A DNA stretch of 64,000 nt, taken from assembly GCF_029892425.1 (NCBI RefSeq), contig NZ_JARXWB010000012.1, positions 175,806-239,805 on the forward strand. Reading direction: 5' to 3'. Made by a program: the position numbers and the translations under genes. The notes under the pieces are model-generated. The model had not been told where the DNA came from. It ran no database searches and saw only the letters and a program-made list of their open reading frames with translations. This DNA is from Bradyrhizobium sp. BR13661. Its GTDB lineage: Bacteria > Pseudomonadota > Alphaproteobacteria > Rhizobiales > Xanthobacteraceae. Of this stretch, positions 17,105-26,032 are shown piece by piece. Every line of letters begins with the position of its first letter. Position 1 is the stretch's first letter.

Positions 17105-17578
17105 TTAGTCCTCGGGGTCTCTTGTGGCATCTCTTATGCAGTCTCTTGGAAACTTGTCCTGAATGCTCGTCAGCCAGCGCGCGACGACGTCGATCTCAGC
17201 GCTGGTAAATCCTTCCGCCAGTGTCGCATTCACCGCAGCCGTCGTGGTCTTGACCTGCGCAAGCACGTTGCGTCCCTTCGGCGTCAGCCACACCCGCCAG
17301 GCCCGACCGTCCTCGCGATCGGCACGTCTTTCGACCAGCTTGGCTATGGCGCTGCGATCGACCAGACCGGAAATGCCGGCAGGCCCCATATCGAGGGCCG
17401 CACCCGCTTCGCCCATCAGGACGCCGTCCTGCTTGCCGAGAATGAACAGCAAGCCGGCCTGCGCCGGCGTGACCTCATTCTGCGGCTGCGACGCCATCCA
17501 GCGCTGCAACCGCCGTTGCGCGACGTTCAGCAGGTAGATCAGCCGATGATGTTTCGTCTCCGGCATTTTACTTCGCAT
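17105..17578 (-). CDS. MarR-family transcriptional regulator
   Basis: A 157-residue winged-helix regulator. The helix-turn-helix lies at about 45-85 (LFILGKQDGVLMGEAGAALD then GPAGISGLVDRS), and the wing holds RRADREDGRAWRVWLTPKG, the usual D-x-R-D/E-x-R pattern. It is transcribed immediately ahead of the enoyl-CoA hydratase (12-bp gap), suggesting it senses an aromatic or acyl-CoA ligand of that pathway. An internal Met (MPETKHH) at residue 5 is an alternative start. Confidence 0.9.
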   Translation of the reverse strand: MRSKMPETKHHRLIYLLNVAQRRLQRWMASQPQNEVTPAQAGLLFILGKQDGVLMGEAGAALDMGPAGISGLVDRSAIAKLVERRADREDGRAWRVWLTPKGRNVLAQVKTTTAAVNATLAEGFTSAEIDVVARWLTSIQDKFPRDCIRDATRDPED

Positions 17579-17625
17579 GCGAAATATATAGCCTGTCGCG
17601 GACGGATTGTCAAAGCCGGCCGCCG

Positions 17626-18315
17626 CTAGCGCGACGACCCGCGGCAGCCGTCGAGCAGAATCGCGGCGCAGACCTGCGCCCGCCGCCCGATCTCCTTGCG
17701 CGAAGGCAATGTCAGCTGCGCGTAGACCGCCGCGCGCTGCGGCGCCGAGACCATCATGCCGATCATCATTCCGGCGGCTTCATCGACGTTATCGAGCGCG
17801 AGGCGCTTCTTCCTGACTTGATCGCGCAGCCAGCCCGCGAGCGCCGCCGCGGTGCGGGCGATGCCATCCCGGTAAAAATTCGCGGCAAGGTCCGGGAACG
17901 TCGCCGATTGCTGCAGCACCATTCGTTGCAGCGCCACGACCTCCGGATCGAGCGCGAGATCAGCGCAAGCGACCAACACGGCGGCCAGGCTCGTTTCGAT
18001 GTCGGCCTGAGTGTTGGCCTGGAGGTTGACGTCGGACAGCAGCCGCTCGAGCCTGTCCGCGCACATCGCCTCGAAGAGGGCCGCCTTGCCCGGAAACAGC
18101 CGATAGAGAGTCTTGGTGGAGATGCCGGCGCCGCGCGCCAGCTCTTCGGTGCTGGTCGCAGCGTAGCCGTCGACGGCGAAGGCGTGCCGCGCGGCCTCGA
18201 TGACGATCCGCTTCGTCTCTTCGTCGCTGCGTACCGGCGGCCGCCCGCGCGGGCGACATTCAGATGAGAGTTTTGCCGATGACGGTTTTGCCGACGACGG
18301 TTTTGCCTGAGCCAT
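17626..18315 (-). CDS. TetR-family repressor of the adjacent efflux operon
   Basis: A 229-residue TetR regulator. The helix-turn-helix spans about 35-80 (ATSTEELARGAGISTKTLYR followed by LFPGKAALFEAM) and the rest is the helical ligand-binding domain. It is divergent from the EmrA/EmrB-type genes, and the 90-bp gap holds the inverted repeat CTGTCA-N6-TGACAG, so it most likely represses them. The N-terminus has a repetitive Ser/Lys segment encoded by 15-bp tandem DNA repeats at about 18271-18305. Confidence 0.9.
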   Translation of the reverse strand: MAQAKPSSAKPSSAKLSSECRPRGRPPVRSDEETKRIVIEAARHAFAVDGYAATSTEELARGAGISTKTLYRLFPGKAALFEAMCADRLERLLSDVNLQANTQADIETSLAAVLVACADLALDPEVVALQRMVLQQSATFPDLAANFYRDGIARTAAALAGWLRDQVRKKRLALDNVDEAAGMMIGMMVSAPQRAAVYAQLTLPSRKEIGRRAQVCAAILLDGCRGSSR

Positions 18316-18330
18316 GTTTTTAGATGATGC

Positions 18331-18348
18331 CTGTCATTCCATTGACAG
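18331..18348. promoter_or_regulatory. Inverted repeat, candidate TetR operator
   Basis: CTGTCA (18331-18336) and TGACAG (18343-18348) form a 6-bp perfect inverted repeat with a 6-base spacer in the gap between the TetR gene and the HlyD-family gene. A second short pair, GGAAA and TTTCC, lies at about 18370-18386. Assignment to the TetR protein rests on position only. Confidence 0.45.
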
Positions 18349-18405
18349 TCCCAAAGCTAGTCCTATTTTGGAAATCGTCAAGTTTCCTAATTCAGGGAGG
18401 CGGCC

Positions 18406-19662
18406 ATGACCGTCCACACCAACCCAACCAAGTCCGACGCCGCCGTGGTTCCAACAAACGCGCCGCAAGATGCTTTGCCCGTCGCGCCGAAGTCGGCATC
18501 GCGTCAAAAGCTCAGCTTTCGCAAGCTGTTGCTTGCAGGCGTGGCGGTCGCAGCCCTCGCCGGCGCCGGCCTGTACGGCTACGATTACTGGACCGTCGGC
18601 CGGTTCCTCGTCTCCACCGATGACGCCTATGTGAAGGCCGACAACACGACGATCGCGCCGAAGGTCAGCGGCTATCTCGACCGCGTTCTGGTCGGCGATA
18701 ACGAGCATGTGAAAGCCGGCCAGGTGCTGGCCCGGATCGACGACCGCGATTTCCGCGTCGCGCTCGATCAGGCCAAGGCCGACGTCGCCGCGGCGAATGC
18801 GACGATCACCAGCAAACAGGCCCAGCTCGACGTTCAGGATGCCGTGATCGCCGCGGCCAGGGCGACCATCGACGTCGACACCGCTGCGAAGACCTTCGCG
18901 CAGCAGGAGAACAAGCGTTACTCCGATCTGGCCGCAACCGGTTATGGCAGCGTGCAGAACGCGCAGCAGGCGCAGTCTCGTAATGCCGGTGCAGAGGCCG
19001 CGATCCAGCGCGACACCGCCAACCTTGCCTCCGCCCTGAAGCAGGTCGAGCTGCTCAAGGCCGAGATCGCGCAGGCCAACGCCGCGGCCACCCGCGCCGC
19101 TGCGCTTCAGCATCAGGCCGAGCTCAATCTCGGCTACACCACGATCGTCGCGCCGATCGACGGCGTCATCGGCAACCGCACACTTCGAGTCGGCCAGTTC
19201 GTGCAGGCCGGCACACAGTTGATGTCGATCGTGCCCGCCGCGGGCGCCTATGTGGTGGCCAATTTCAAGGAGACCCAGCTCACTCACGTCCGCGCCGGGC
19301 AAAGGGTCGAGATCGAGGTCGATACGTTCCCGGGCCAGGTGGTGCACGGTCACGTCGATTCCATCGCGCCGGCCAGCGGCCAGGAATTCGCTCTGCTGCC
19401 GCCAGATAACGCCACCGGCAATTTCACCAAGATCGTGCAGCGCATCCCCGTGAAGATCGCGCTGGATGCCGAAACGCAGCCTGCGATCGAGCTGCGGCCC
19501 GGCATGTCCGTCATCCCGACGATCGCAACCCGTTCAGCGCCGACCGCGCAAGCGGCAACGACGCCCAACGCGAAAGCAAAGCTTGTTTCCGGAGGGTCGT
19601 GCCATGTCAAACAGCCTCTCAATCTCGACGCCAGCACCCGGAACACCGGCCGCGACGCCTGA
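18406..19662 (+). CDS. HlyD/EmrA-type membrane fusion protein
   Basis: Periplasmic adaptor of a drug-efflux system, 418 residues. It has a cytoplasmic N-terminus, one membrane helix (about 42-62, LLLAGVAVAALAGAGLYGY), a biotinyl-lipoyl-like half (STDDAYVKADNTTIAPKVSG), a long coiled-coil hairpin (about 120-245) and the second half TTIVAPIDGVIGNRTLRVGQ. It should link the inner-membrane MFS pump encoded next to an outer-membrane channel not seen here. A GGGAGG ribosome site lies 5 bp upstream. Its last 59 bp overlap the start of the pump gene in another frame. Confidence 0.92.
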   Translation: MTVHTNPTKSDAAVVPTNAPQDALPVAPKSASRQKLSFRKLLLAGVAVAALAGAGLYGYDYWTVGRFLVSTDDAYVKADNTTIAPKVSGYLDRVLVGDNEHVKAGQVLARIDDRDFRVALDQAKADVAAANATITSKQAQLDVQDAVIAAARATIDVDTAAKTFAQQENKRYSDLAATGYGSVQNAQQAQSRNAGAEAAIQRDTANLASALKQVELLKAEIAQANAAATRAAALQHQAELNLGYTTIVAPIDGVIGNRTLRVGQFVQAGTQLMSIVPAAGAYVVANFKETQLTHVRAGQRVEIEVDTFPGQVVHGHVDSIAPASGQEFALLPPDNATGNFTKIVQRIPVKIALDAETQPAIELRPGMSVIPTIATRSAPTAQAATTPNAKAKLVSGGSCHVKQPLNLDASTRNTGRDA

Positions 19663-21229
19663 TCGCGTCGCAACCGATCCCAACAAGGCCAGCGCCACGG
19701 TCTGGATCGCCGTCTTTGCCGCGATGATCGGCGCCTTCATGGCGATCCTGAACATCCAGATCACCAATGCCTCGCTGCTCAATATCGAGGGCGGCATCGG
19801 CACTGGTGTCGACAACGGATCATGGATCTCGACGTCGTATCTGATCGGCGAGATCATCGTGATCCCGCTGACCGACTATCTGTCGCGGGTGTTCTCGTTC
19901 CGCAACATCATCCTGAGCTTCGCGACGCTGTTCGCGGTGTTCTCGGTCGCCTGTGCGTTCACCCACGATCTTCCCTCGATGATCGCAATGCGGGGCTTCC
20001 AGGGCTTCTTCGGTGGCGTGCTGATCCCGATGGCCTTCACGCTTGTTTTCACCAAGCTGCCGAAGGGGCAGCAGCCGATCGGCCTTGCGATGTTCTCGCT
20101 GGCCGTGACGTTCGCGCCGGCGATCGGCCCGACCATCGGCGGCTATCTCACCGAGAATTACGGTTGGCAGACCATCTTCTATGTCAACGTGCTGCCCACC
20201 GCGATCATGGTCTCCATCCTCTCCCTGACCCTGGAGCGCCAGCCGATCAACCTTGGCCTGCTGCGTGAAGGCGACTGGTTCGGCATCGCCACCATGGCGG
20301 TCGGCCTGGCATCGCTGCAAGCCGTGCTCGAAGAAGGCAACAAGGACGACTGGTTCGGCTCGCCCTTCATCGTGCGGCTCGCGATCATCGCCGCGGTCAG
20401 CCTGTCGCTGTTCATCTATAATGAGCTCGTGGTCGAGAAGCCGCTGCTTCGCCTGCGCCTGCTGACGCAGTGGAACTTTGGCGTCGGCACGATCGCCGCG
20501 GTGTTCCTCGGCTTCGCGCTGTTCGGCTCGGTCTATCTGCTGCCGGCCTATCTCGGCCAGGTGCAGGGCTACAACGCCGAGCAGATCGGCAACGTGCTGG
20601 CCTGGACCGGCCTGCCGCAGCTCCTGCTGATCCCGCTGGTGCCGAAGCTGATGCAGCGGTTCGATGCCCGCTATGTCGCAACCGTCGGCCTGCTGCTGTT
20701 CGCGGCGAGCTCGTTTCTCAATATCCAGATGTCGCTCGACTATTCCGGCGATCAGTTCTTCATTCCGAACGTTGTACGCGCCGTGGGCCAAGCCCTGACG
20801 CTGGCGCCACTGTCGGCGCTCAGCCTCGGCAGCGTCGCGCCGCAGGATGCACCCGCCGCCTCCGGCATCTCCAACATGATGCGCAACCTCGGCGGCGCCA
20901 TCGGCACCGCGGTGCTGGCGACCATCGTCACCAAGCGCGAGCAGTTCCACTCCAACATCATCGGCCATTCCGTGACGCTCGGCCGCGAGGAAGTCCGCAC
21001 CCGCATCGCGCAGATGACGGACTATTTCATCGCCCATGGCGTGCCCGATCCCAACGCTGCACGCGAGCAGGCCATCATCGCACTCGGCAAGACGGTGAAG
21101 CGCCAGGCGCTGGTGATGGGCTTCTCCGACACGTTTGCGGTGATCGGCGTGGTGCTGCTGCTTGCTGCGATCGCGGTGCTGCTGACGCGGCGGGTGAAGG
21201 CCGCCGGTGGCGGTGGTGGCGCGCACTAA
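19604..21229 (+). CDS. EmrB/QacA-type (DHA2) MFS efflux pump
   Basis: A 541-residue major facilitator transporter of the 14-helix DHA2 class, partner of the upstream HlyD-family adaptor. The start at 19604 is preceded by GGAGG at 19590-19594 and follows homology (first helix AVFAAMIGAFMAILNIQITNAS). Motif C-type LAVTFAPAIGPTIGGYL is clear. The open frame continues upstream within the adaptor gene but that is out-of-frame shadow. The 59-bp overlap with the adaptor suggests translational coupling and a fixed ratio of the two proteins. Confidence 0.93.
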   Translation: MSNSLSISTPAPGTPAATPDRVATDPNKASATVWIAVFAAMIGAFMAILNIQITNASLLNIEGGIGTGVDNGSWISTSYLIGEIIVIPLTDYLSRVFSFRNIILSFATLFAVFSVACAFTHDLPSMIAMRGFQGFFGGVLIPMAFTLVFTKLPKGQQPIGLAMFSLAVTFAPAIGPTIGGYLTENYGWQTIFYVNVLPTAIMVSILSLTLERQPINLGLLREGDWFGIATMAVGLASLQAVLEEGNKDDWFGSPFIVRLAIIAAVSLSLFIYNELVVEKPLLRLRLLTQWNFGVGTIAAVFLGFALFGSVYLLPAYLGQVQGYNAEQIGNVLAWTGLPQLLLIPLVPKLMQRFDARYVATVGLLLFAASSFLNIQMSLDYSGDQFFIPNVVRAVGQALTLAPLSALSLGSVAPQDAPAASGISNMMRNLGGAIGTAVLATIVTKREQFHSNIIGHSVTLGREEVRTRIAQMTDYFIAHGVPDPNAAREQAIIALGKTVKRQALVMGFSDTFAVIGVVLLLAAIAVLLTRRVKAAGGGGGAH

Positions 21230-21248
21230 TCTCGTCACCACAACAGGT

Positions 21249-21334
21249 CGTCATGCCCGGGCGTGTCCCGGGCATCCACGTTCTTCTTTCCGCGCGGCCA
21301 TGCGTGGATGGCCGGGACGCGCCCGGCCATGACG
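21249..21334. repeat. Palindromic repeat between efflux pump and tannase-family gene
   Basis: Left arm about 21249-21279 (contains CATGCCCGGGCGTGTCCCGG) and right arm about 21303-21334 (contains GCCGGGACGCGCCCGGCCAT) are imperfect complements of about 30 bases with a 23-base loop. This element family is abundant between Bradyrhizobium genes. It lies between two converging genes and may act as a bidirectional terminator. Confidence 0.8.
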
Positions 21335-21354
21335 TTGTGGGACGATCTGGGCCT

Positions 21355-23031
21355 CTACGGCGCGCAAGCGAAGCTCGCGGCGGCCGTCCCCGGGCCGCTC
21401 TTGTAATGCGGCCAGGCCGGCCAGCGGCACAGCGGCATCGCGCGCGTGACTGCAAACGACGGCGCCTCGACCTTCTGCTCGGTGACTTCGAGATCACCGG
21501 GCGCCGTGCCTTTTTCGACCCAGTCCACCAGCGCGCTCAGCATGTCAACATTGGCGGGTGCGCCGGAGCCGACGTGATCGACGCCGGGCGCGGTGTACAG
21601 CCGCGCGAACTCCGCAGTCTCGGCCTTGCCGAGCTTGCGCTCGACGCTCTCGAAATAGCGGATGCCGGCATAGGGGCTCTGCGCATAGTCGGCCATGTGT
21701 TCGAGCATGATCAGCCGGCCGCCACGGGCGCGGAAGCGGCTGAGATCGGGATCGGTCGAATCCATCAGGCTGGAAACTTCCAGCAGCCGCGTCTTGTGGT
21801 CCTCCACCTTGTAGGTGGTGACGTCGAGCTTGGGATCGCGCGCGAACACATATTGAATGCCGCCGGCACCATAGATCCAGGCGATGCCGTTGTTGGGCGC
21901 GGGCGGCTGCGCCGGCGGCGCCGCGCCGAGCCACCATGCCATCCAGCCGCCGGTCGGCCCGAGCGGCGGTGTGTCCTCGCCCGACACGCCCCAGCCCGGA
22001 TAGTCGTCGAGGCCGTTGGCGAGTGTGAACGGGAATTTATAGGTCGCGTGCAGCGTATCGATCGCCTTGATCTGCGCGTCGGTTAGACACTGATCGCCGC
22101 TCTTGCCAGCGGCGCAACGCAACGTCTCGACCTTGAACATCGCCTTGCAGCCGACGGGATCCTGCACCAGGGCATCGTCGGAGCCGTCAGCCTTGTCGCA
22201 GGCCGCGCGCACGGCATCACCCACGAGCTTGACCTGCGCCGGATTGATCCAGCCCTCGCCCATGGTGACGAGGCCGGAGCGGGTGCCGGCATGCTGCAAG
22301 CCGACCCAGTTGATGACGGGCACGCGCGCAAAGATGCCGTCGAAATCCTCGGGATAGCGCTGCGCCATGGTGAGGCCTTCGCGGCCGCCTTCGGACGAAC
22401 CCATGAAGTACATTTTTTCAGGCTTCTTGCCATAGGCGCTTTGCATCAGCACGACCGCAGCATCGCGCACCTTCTTGTAGGCGCGGTGAGCAAAATTCTC
22501 GAAAGCCTCGTCGTTGAGTGCAAACAATTGCGGCGGTTCGCCCGGCTTGGACTCATGACCGGAATCGGTGCCGTAGGTGACGAAGCCACGTGCGAGCGGT
22601 GATGGCCTGTCGAAAGGATAGGCCGGCGGCAGTCCGAGGCCGGTGATCAGCACGCCATTGAAACCACCGCCGCCATATTGCACCGAGCGCCCGTTCCATT
22701 CGACGGGCAGGTTGACCTCGAATTTGACCGGCGGCGCCTTGGGATCAACGGGCTCGATATGACCGAGCACCTTGCAGAACGCAGGATTAGCCGGCGTGAT
22801 GCGTCCCGATGGCGTCGGTCCGCGCTCGGCGACCGCAAGCTGAGACGGTGACTGCAACGTCGCGGCGTCGATCTTGATGGCATTGGCGCCACCGACAAGT
22901 CCTTTGCATACCGTATCCGCGTCCTCCGCCAGCGTCGTGGCCGAAGCGGCCCCGGCTTCCATTGCGGCCGTCACACCGGCAAGCCACACACACAGCGTCC
23001 AGACCTTGCGCGCCATCGTTTCCATCCCCAC
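21355..23031 (-). CDS. Tannase/feruloyl esterase family hydrolase, exported
   Basis: A 558-residue secreted alpha/beta hydrolase of the tannase family, which splits phenolic esters. A signal peptide covers about residues 1-31 (Met6 is an equally good start). The nucleophile is S213 in GSSEGGREG and the catalytic His is H486 in GVDHVGSG. In canonical members the nucleophile Ser is preceded, and the His followed, by cysteines that form a disulfide (CS-D-HC motif); here these positions are S212 and V487, so both cysteines are lost together. The substrate may therefore differ. It stands alone. Confidence 0.87.
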   Translation of the reverse strand: MGMETMARKVWTLCVWLAGVTAAMEAGAASATTLAEDADTVCKGLVGGANAIKIDAATLQSPSQLAVAERGPTPSGRITPANPAFCKVLGHIEPVDPKAPPVKFEVNLPVEWNGRSVQYGGGGFNGVLITGLGLPPAYPFDRPSPLARGFVTYGTDSGHESKPGEPPQLFALNDEAFENFAHRAYKKVRDAAVVLMQSAYGKKPEKMYFMGSSEGGREGLTMAQRYPEDFDGIFARVPVINWVGLQHAGTRSGLVTMGEGWINPAQVKLVGDAVRAACDKADGSDDALVQDPVGCKAMFKVETLRCAAGKSGDQCLTDAQIKAIDTLHATYKFPFTLANGLDDYPGWGVSGEDTPPLGPTGGWMAWWLGAAPPAQPPAPNNGIAWIYGAGGIQYVFARDPKLDVTTYKVEDHKTRLLEVSSLMDSTDPDLSRFRARGGRLIMLEHMADYAQSPYAGIRYFESVERKLGKAETAEFARLYTAPGVDHVGSGAPANVDMLSALVDWVEKGTAPGDLEVTEQKVEAPSFAVTRAMPLCRWPAWPHYKSGPGTAAASFACAP

Positions 23032-23328
23032 TGCTTAATTATCGTTCTGCCGACAGGTCGGCCAATTCAATGCAACTGACTGCCCGCAGTCAATCGTCGC
23101 AGCCTGCACATAGCGCCATCTGGCGAAAGGCGGCCGGCGCTCGGGACAGACCCCGTGATTTCCTTCGTAAACGGTTGAACCCAATGTGAAATTTCTTTCC
23201 TCCGTCGAACGCGGACAGGCTGTCGGCCGACCAAGTCCACAGGCTGTCATCAGTCTGTCAGATGAGCCGGGCTTTCCTGCCTGAGCGGCAGGAGAGCAAT
23301 CCTGAACGTTGCAAGAACCAAGGAGCGA
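23032..23328. other. Intergenic region between tannase-family gene and telA
   Basis: This 297-bp divergent gap carries the promoters for both neighbouring genes. I see short GGCTGTC repeats near 23218 and 23249 but no clear operator, RNA or coding region. Confidence 0.4.
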
Positions 23329-23331
23329 GTG

Positions 23332-24390
23332 GTGAGCGAAACCATCAATGTCCCGGCACTGCCAACCGACGCCTCGGCCGTCGCGCGCATCAAGTCCGAG
23401 ATCGACATTTCGGATCGCTCGCGCCTCGTCACCTTTGGCGAACGGGCGCAGCGCTCGGTGGTCGAGTTCGCCGACCGCATCCTTGCCCAGACTCAGAACC
23501 GCGAACTCGGAGCGACCGGAAAGTTGCTGACGGACATCCTCGGCAAGGCACGCGGCCTCGACCCGGCGGACCTCAAGGACAAGGGCTTTCTCGCCCGCAT
23601 GTTCTCGTCGGCGGAGGCGCGGCTGCGCCGCTTCACCGAACAGTTCAACGACGTCGCCTCGCAAATCGACCGCGTCTGTGTCGAGCTCGACCGCAACAAG
23701 GAAGTCCTGCGCCGCGACATCGCCCTGCTCGACGACCTCTATGAACAGACCCGGGGCGCGCTCGGCCAGCTCGACATGCACATCGTCGCAGGCAAGGCTT
23801 TCACCGAGGAATTCCGCGGCGGCAAACTCATCGAGATGGAGCGGAACGCCAAGGCGCAGGGCGCGGGGAGCGACACGATGCTCGCCGCCCAGACCTATCA
23901 GGATGCGCTGCAGGCGCTCGACCGGCTGGAGAAACGCGTCTTCTATCTCCAGCAGGCGCGCCAGATCGGGATCCAGCAGCTGCCTCAAATCCGCATCGTC
24001 CAGTCCGGCGACGAGACGCTGATCGAGAATTTGCAGGCCACGACCGAGCTGACGATACCCGTGTGGAAGCAGAAGATGATCCTGCTGCTCGGCCTCAGCA
24101 GGCAGAAGTCGGCCCTGGAGCTGCAGAAGACCGTCACCGACGCAACCAACGAGATGATGCGCCAGGCCTCGGAAATGATGAAAACCCAGGCGATCGAGAT
24201 CGAGAAGCAGTCGCAGCGCGGCATCGTCGATATCCAGACCCTGGAAAAGACCAACCGGGACCTGATCGACACCATCGCCGGCGTGCTCACGGTGCAGGAG
24301 CAGGGCCGTAACAAGCGCGCCGAGATCGAGAACCGGATGGCAGAGCTGACGGACGAGCTGAAGACCGCCATCTCCAAGGCTGCGCCCTGA
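23332..24390 (+). CDS. TelA-family (toxic anion resistance) protein
   Basis: A 352-residue, mostly helical cytoplasmic protein of the TelA/KlaA family, linked to tellurite and other stress resistance; its biochemical role is unknown. It has long coiled-coil stretches and the family block LEKTNRDLIDTIAGVLTVQE near the C-terminus. Two GTG codons are in frame at 23329 and 23332; the second was chosen because AGGAG at 23321-23325 then sits 6 bp away. It leads an operon with a vWA lipoprotein, XpaC and a solute-binding protein. Confidence 0.9.
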   Translation: MSETINVPALPTDASAVARIKSEIDISDRSRLVTFGERAQRSVVEFADRILAQTQNRELGATGKLLTDILGKARGLDPADLKDKGFLARMFSSAEARLRRFTEQFNDVASQIDRVCVELDRNKEVLRRDIALLDDLYEQTRGALGQLDMHIVAGKAFTEEFRGGKLIEMERNAKAQGAGSDTMLAAQTYQDALQALDRLEKRVFYLQQARQIGIQQLPQIRIVQSGDETLIENLQATTELTIPVWKQKMILLLGLSRQKSALELQKTVTDATNEMMRQASEMMKTQAIEIEKQSQRGIVDIQTLEKTNRDLIDTIAGVLTVQEQGRNKRAEIENRMAELTDELKTAISKAAP

Positions 24391-24445
24391 TGCGTGCTGC
24401 GTCCATGAAGCTTCGTCACAACAGCTGTCGCATGAAGGCTCGCGC

Positions 24446-26032
24446 ATGAGGACTTTCCGTTTCGTACGCCGACTGGCGCTGCTCGCGGCGGTGCCGGTGA
24501 TGGCCGCGCTGCTGTCGGGCTGCGGCGGACCCGGACCACAATTCACCATTCTCTCGGGCTCGGAAAACGACGTTCTCGAACCGCTGGTGCAGGAGTTCTG
24601 CAAGTCGCGCAACGCGACCTGCACCATGCGCTATCAGGGCTCGCTCGACATCGCGCTCGCGCTCAAGGCCGGCGATCCCAGCGCCGACGCGGTGTGGCCG
24701 GCCGCCTCGATCTGGATCGACATGTTCGACACGACACGGCGCGTGAAGATGGTCAAGTCGATCGTGCAGATGCCGGTTATCCTCGGCGTGCGCCACTCCA
24801 AGGCGCAGGAGCTGGGCTGGATCGGCGCCAAGGTGACCGCCAAGGACATCCTCGCGGCGGTCGAGGGCGGCAAGCTGAAATTCCTGATGACGTCGGCGAC
24901 ACAATCGAATTCGGGAGCAGCCGCCTATCTTGCGATGCTGGCGGCCGGCATCGGCAAGCCCGATCTGATCGAGGCCGGCGATCTCGACAAGCCTGAAGTG
25001 CTGGCAACGGCGCGCGGATTGCTGAAAGGCGTCGAACGCAGCGCGGGCTCCAGCGGCTGGCTCGCCGATCTCTATCGCGACGGCGAGCGCAGCGGCGCGC
25101 ACTACCAGGCGATCTGGAACTACGAAGCCGTCATCAAGGAGACCAACGACAAGCTGATTGCCGACAACCACGAACCGCTTTACGCAATCTATCCCGCCGA
25201 CGGCGTGGCGATTGCCGACTCGCCGCTCGGCTTCGTGGATCGCGGCCGCGGCAAGGATGTCGAGGGCTTCTTCACCGACCTGCAGGCCTTCCTGCTCAGC
25301 GGCGATGCGCAAGCCAGGATCGCCAAGACCGGCCGGCGGGTCGAGATCGGGCGCGCCACCCCGCTCGCCGCCGATCCAAAGACCAATATCGATCCATCAC
25401 GCCCGGTCATCGTGATCCGTCCCCCGGAGCCCGCAGTGATCCAGAAGGCGCTGCTGATCTACCAGGAAGCGCTGCGCCGGCCGTCGCTGACCGCGCTCTG
25501 CCTCGACGTCTCCGGCAGCATGCAGGGCGCTGGCGAATCCCAGCTGCTCGACGCCATGCGCTTCCTGCTCACGCCGGCGCGCACCCGCGAGGTGCTGGTG
25601 CAATGGACCAAATCCGATCAGATTCTGATCCTGCCGTTCAGCGATCACGTCCTGTGGACGGCGCGCGCCAGCGGCGACGAGAACGAGCAGAGCGGCCTGC
25701 TGGCCCGCGCGCTCGAATTGCGTGCCAATGGCGGCACCGATTTTTACACTTGCGGCGCGCAAGCGCTCGCCTTGATGAAGCCGCAGCTCCAGGACGGCCA
25801 GCATTTGCCGGCCATCGTCATCATGACGGATGGCAAGAGCCAGGGAGCGATGTCGACGTTCGAGAGCGCATGGCGCGCGGACGGACATCGCGTGCCGGTG
25901 TTCGGCGTGACATTCGGCGCCGAGGTCGATCGCGCCCAGCTCGACAATCTGGCAAGATTGACCGGAGGGCGCGTGTTCGACGGCAGCAAGAGTCTCACCG
26001 ACGCGTTCCGCGCCGTACGAGGATACAACTGA
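24446..26032 (+). CDS. Lipoprotein fusing a solute-binding domain to a vWA domain
   Basis: A 528-residue lipoprotein. The signal ends in the lipobox LLSGC with the lipidated Cys at 26. Residues about 33-330 resemble an ABC-type solute-binding fold (FTILSGSENDVLEPLVQEFC, DAVWPAASIWIDMF). Residues about 345-528 are a von Willebrand A domain with an intact metal site: D354-x-S356-x-S358 in DVSGSM, T431 in GGTDF and D462 in MTDGK. It would be anchored in the periplasm. It is second in the TelA operon and ends exactly where xpaC starts. No ABC permease is encoded nearby, so a sensory or structural role is more likely than import. Confidence 0.87.
   Translation: MRTFRFVRRLALLAAVPVMAALLSGCGGPGPQFTILSGSENDVLEPLVQEFCKSRNATCTMRYQGSLDIALALKAGDPSADAVWPAASIWIDMFDTTRRVKMVKSIVQMPVILGVRHSKAQELGWIGAKVTAKDILAAVEGGKLKFLMTSATQSNSGAAAYLAMLAAGIGKPDLIEAGDLDKPEVLATARGLLKGVERSAGSSGWLADLYRDGERSGAHYQAIWNYEAVIKETNDKLIADNHEPLYAIYPADGVAIADSPLGFVDRGRGKDVEGFFTDLQAFLLSGDAQARIAKTGRRVEIGRATPLAADPKTNIDPSRPVIVIRPPEPAVIQKALLIYQEALRRPSLTALCLDVSGSMQGAGESQLLDAMRFLLTPARTREVLVQWTKSDQILILPFSDHVLWTARASGDENEQSGLLARALELRANGGTDFYTCGAQALALMKPQLQDGQHLPAIVIMTDGKSQGAMSTFESAWRADGHRVPVFGVTFGAEVDRAQLDNLARLTGGRVFDGSKSLTDAFRAVRGYN

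Noticed and set aside
19820..21241. 473-codon minus-strand frame opposite the MFS pump
   Set aside because: His/Gln/Arg-rich antisense product with no membrane helices or motifs.
20470..22086. 538-codon plus-strand frame across the end of the MFS gene and the tannase gene
   Set aside because: It spans the intergenic repeat and is Arg/Ala-rich without any motif.
23035..24627. 530-codon minus-strand frame opposite telA
   Set aside because: Shadow of the telA coding strand; no ribosome site or recognisable domain.
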